Below the pieces are notes generated by a model that saw only the letters and a list, made by a program, of their open reading frames with translations, was not told where the DNA came from and did not search any database. 23,503 nucleotides of DNA from CAYTRP01 sp964625145 (GTDB lineage Bacteria > Sumerlaeota > Sumerlaeia > SLMS01 > JAHLLQ01): positions 1-23,503 of the forward strand of contig CAZVAQ010000044.1 in the NCBI GenBank assembly GCA_964625145.1, written 5' to 3'. Made by a program: the position numbers and the translations under genes. Positions 21,535-23,503 of the stretch are shown piece after piece; the first letter of the stretch is position 1, and every line of letters begins with the position of its first letter.

Positions 21535-23421
21535 ATGAGCCTTCCCCTTCCTCCCCATGGCGGCGTCGCCAGTCTGGTCGAGCGCACCGTGACCCCCGAG
21601 CAGGCCGCCGAGCTCAAGGCCGCCGCCGCGGATTTCCCCAAAATCGTCGTCACCGATGCCGATCTGTCCACCGTCCGCCGTTTTGGCGATGGCGCCCTGA
21701 CGCCCCTGACCGGCCCCATGACCAAGGCCGTTTTCGACCGCGTGCTGGACAATGCCCACATCCTCGTCAACGGGGAGAAGTACGCCTGGGGTATTCCGCT
21801 CTCCCTGCCCGTCACCAATGAGGAGAAGGCCAAGCTGGCCGTCGGCAAGCGCGCCCTGCTCGTCGACGAGCGCGGCGAGGGCGTTGCCGTCCTCGACATC
21901 GAGGACATTTTCGACTGGGACAAGAAGCGCTACAACGCGAAGGTCTACGGCACCGAGCGCGAGGACCATCCCGGCGCCAACATCGCCAACAACGATCCGC
22001 GCACGACGCTGGTCGGCGGCACGATCCATGTCTTCCCCTGGACTCCGGACCGCAACTCCATCGTCGGCAAGTACATTTTCTCGCCACGCGAGACGCGCGA
22101 GAAACTGGCCAAGAGCGGATGGGAGGCGGCCATCGCCTTCCAGACGCGCAACCCGCTCCACCGCGCGCATGAGTACGCGATGGTCGTCGCCGCCGAGCGC
22201 CTGACCTCGCAGGGCATCAAGGCCGGCGTCGTCCTCAACCCGCTCGTCGGCGAGACAAAGGGCGATGACGTCCCCGCGTCGATCCGCATGCAATCCTACG
22301 AGAACCTGAAGAACAAGCAGCTTCTCGGCAAGGGCGACAGCGACCCGGAGGTGTGGAAGAAGGCGGGCTACGACATCAACGACGTGTTCGACCTCTTCGC
22401 CCTCGACATCAAGATGTTCTACGGCGGCCCGCGCGAGGCGCTGATGCACGCCGTCTATCGCCAGAACTACGGCTTCAGCCACATCATCATCGGCCGCAAG
22501 CACGCCGACGCGCCGTACTTTGACGGCACGAACATCTGGGGCGATTTCGACGCGCAGGAGATCTTCCAGAAGGTCGACGGCAAGCTCGCCATCAGCACGA
22601 TCAATGTCGGCTTCGCCGCCTACTACGAGGAACTCGGCCGCTGCGGCCTGATCGAGGAGTACGCGTCGAAGGGATGGAAGCCCGTGTCCGTCGCGGGGCG
22701 CATCCTGCGCGAGCAGCTTGTCGGCGGCCAGACCCCCGATCCGCGCATCATCCGCCCGGAAACGAGCGCGATCCTCATCGCCGCCTATCGCCAGAAGGCC
22801 GCCGAGGAAGCCGCAGCCAGCCGCAACCTCACGTGGCACCAGCACAGCGTGAAGCGCGCCGACCGCGAGAAGCTCAACGGGCACAAGGGCGCCACCATCT
22901 GGTTCACCGGCCTTTCCGGTTCCGGAAAGTCCACTCTGGCCAACGAAGTTGCCGGGTTCCTCCACGAGCGCGGCGCGCGCACCTATGTCCTCGACGGCGA
23001 CAACATCCGCCAGGGCCTGAACAAGGACCTCGGCTTCAGCGCCGAGGCCCGCGTGGAAAACATCCGCCGCATTGGTGAAGTCGCCAAGCTTTTCACCGAC
23101 GCCGGCGTCATCAACCTCACCGCCTTCATCAGCCCCTACCGTGCGGACCGCGAAATCGCCAAGCAGCTTCAGGACGCGGAGAGCTTCCTGGAAGTGTACG
23201 TCGAGGCGGACCTCGCCACGTGCGAGCAGCGCGACCCGAAGGGCCTGTACAAGAAGGCGCGGGCGGGCCAGATCAAGAACTTCACCGGCATCGACGATCC
23301 GTACGAGGCGCCGGAGAACCCGGCCCTCGTGGTGAACACCGCCAAGCACAGCCTGGCCGAATGCGTGGCCTTGGTTGTGGGTGAGCTGGAACGCCGCGGG
23401 ATTGTCGCGGCGCAGAAGTAA
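21535..23421 (+). CDS. Bifunctional sulfate adenylyltransferase / adenylylsulfate kinase
   Basis: This 628-residue fusion makes APS from ATP and sulfate and phosphorylates it to PAPS for assimilation or sulfation. Residues 1-420 are the ATP sulfurylase, with PLTGPM, QTRNPLHRAHEY (203-214, the nucleotide-binding motif), NPLVGETKGDDVP and GRKHADAP (320-327; most relatives have GRDHAG). Residues 445-628 are the APS kinase, with Walker A GLSGSGKST (459-467), DGDNIRQGLNKDLGFS, FISPYR with phospho-acceptor Ser533, and KNFTGIDDPYEAPENP. ATG 21535 was chosen because ATP sulfurylase homology begins there; the frame is open much further upstream but non-coding. CGAGG lies 13 bases upstream. Third codon positions favour C, unlike the G-rich genes at the left of the window. 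A terminator follows. Confidence 0.95.
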   Translation: MSLPLPPHGGVASLVERTVTPEQAAELKAAAADFPKIVVTDADLSTVRRFGDGALTPLTGPMTKAVFDRVLDNAHILVNGEKYAWGIPLSLPVTNEEKAKLAVGKRALLVDERGEGVAVLDIEDIFDWDKKRYNAKVYGTEREDHPGANIANNDPRTTLVGGTIHVFPWTPDRNSIVGKYIFSPRETREKLAKSGWEAAIAFQTRNPLHRAHEYAMVVAAERLTSQGIKAGVVLNPLVGETKGDDVPASIRMQSYENLKNKQLLGKGDSDPEVWKKAGYDINDVFDLFALDIKMFYGGPREALMHAVYRQNYGFSHIIIGRKHADAPYFDGTNIWGDFDAQEIFQKVDGKLAISTINVGFAAYYEELGRCGLIEEYASKGWKPVSVAGRILREQLVGGQTPDPRIIRPETSAILIAAYRQKAAEEAAASRNLTWHQHSVKRADREKLNGHKGATIWFTGLSGSGKSTLANEVAGFLHERGARTYVLDGDNIRQGLNKDLGFSAEARVENIRRIGEVAKLFTDAGVINLTAFISPYRADREIAKQLQDAESFLEVYVEADLATCEQRDPKGLYKKARAGQIKNFTGIDDPYEAPENPALVVNTAKHSLAECVALVVGELERRGIVAAQK

Positions 23422-23450
23422 GACCGCACTTCAGCAAAACTGCATCGTTT

Positions 23451-23489
23451 CCGCCCCCGTGCCGTTGATTTGCGGGGGCGGTTTTCTTT
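23451..23489 (+). terminator. Intrinsic terminator of sat-cysC
   Basis: CCGCCCCCG (23451-23459) pairs perfectly with CGGGGGCGG (23473-23481) around a 13-base loop, followed by TTTTCTTT. It begins 30 bases after the sat-cysC stop and is a classical Rho-independent terminator. Confidence 0.9.
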
Positions 23490-23503
23490 GTGCGTGCTTC
23501 TAG

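Noticed and set aside
21478..23349. Long antisense open frame of 623 codons opposite sat-cysC
   Set aside because: The + strand encodes an unmistakable Sat-CysC fusion with intact motifs; the antisense frame is a by-product of high GC and biased third codon positions.

Overview
The window is a GC-rich chromosomal segment from a Gram-negative (diderm) bacterium. The evidence is an LptF/LptG-family LPS-export permease, lipoprotein and Sec/Tat-type signal peptides, and a SurA-like periplasmic chaperone. The mix of Planctomycetes-style secreted parallel beta-helix protein, sialate O-acetylesterase, a MerR-type small regulator and many unrecognised secreted proteins suggests an uncultured lineage near the PVC/Sumerlaeota/Hydrogenedentota groups. 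That placement is inference and no marker here fixes it. I see no tRNA, rRNA, CRISPR array, transposase or phage gene.

Left part, + strand (1-7843): the tail of an unknown gene, then rplM-rpsI (ribosomal proteins L13 and S9) ending in a clear intrinsic terminator. Next come two unrecognised membrane proteins, the second broken by a G28-C-G10 tract, then an ArsC/Spx-family thioredoxin-fold protein with its own terminator, an LptF/LptG-family permease, a cyanophycinase-like S51 lipoprotein and an MscS-type mechanosensitive channel.

Middle (7844-15175): a 351-base gap with hairpins and an inverted repeat leads to a secreted right-handed beta-helix protein split into two frames by a G9 run. A convergent MerR-like regulator follows, then a secreted L,D-transpeptidase-like protein that seems to have Ser in place of the catalytic Cys, and a dienelactone-hydrolase-family protein. 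On the - strand lie a sialate O-acetylesterase and galT.

Right part (15330-23503): a five-gene - strand operon whose genes all overlap by 4 to 11 bases. In transcription order it encodes a secreted protein with an EHWGHIHQRTNEY motif, a LolD/MacB-type ATPase, an FtsX/MacB-type permease, a ZnuA-like lipoprotein that has lost two expected zinc-ligand histidines, and a SurA/PpiC-like protein. Pairing a ZnuA-like receptor with a MacB-type (not ZnuB-type) permease is the best candidate here for an undescribed system. Upstream is a small two-helix membrane protein. The window ends with a + strand Sat-CysC fusion for sulfate activation and a strong terminator.
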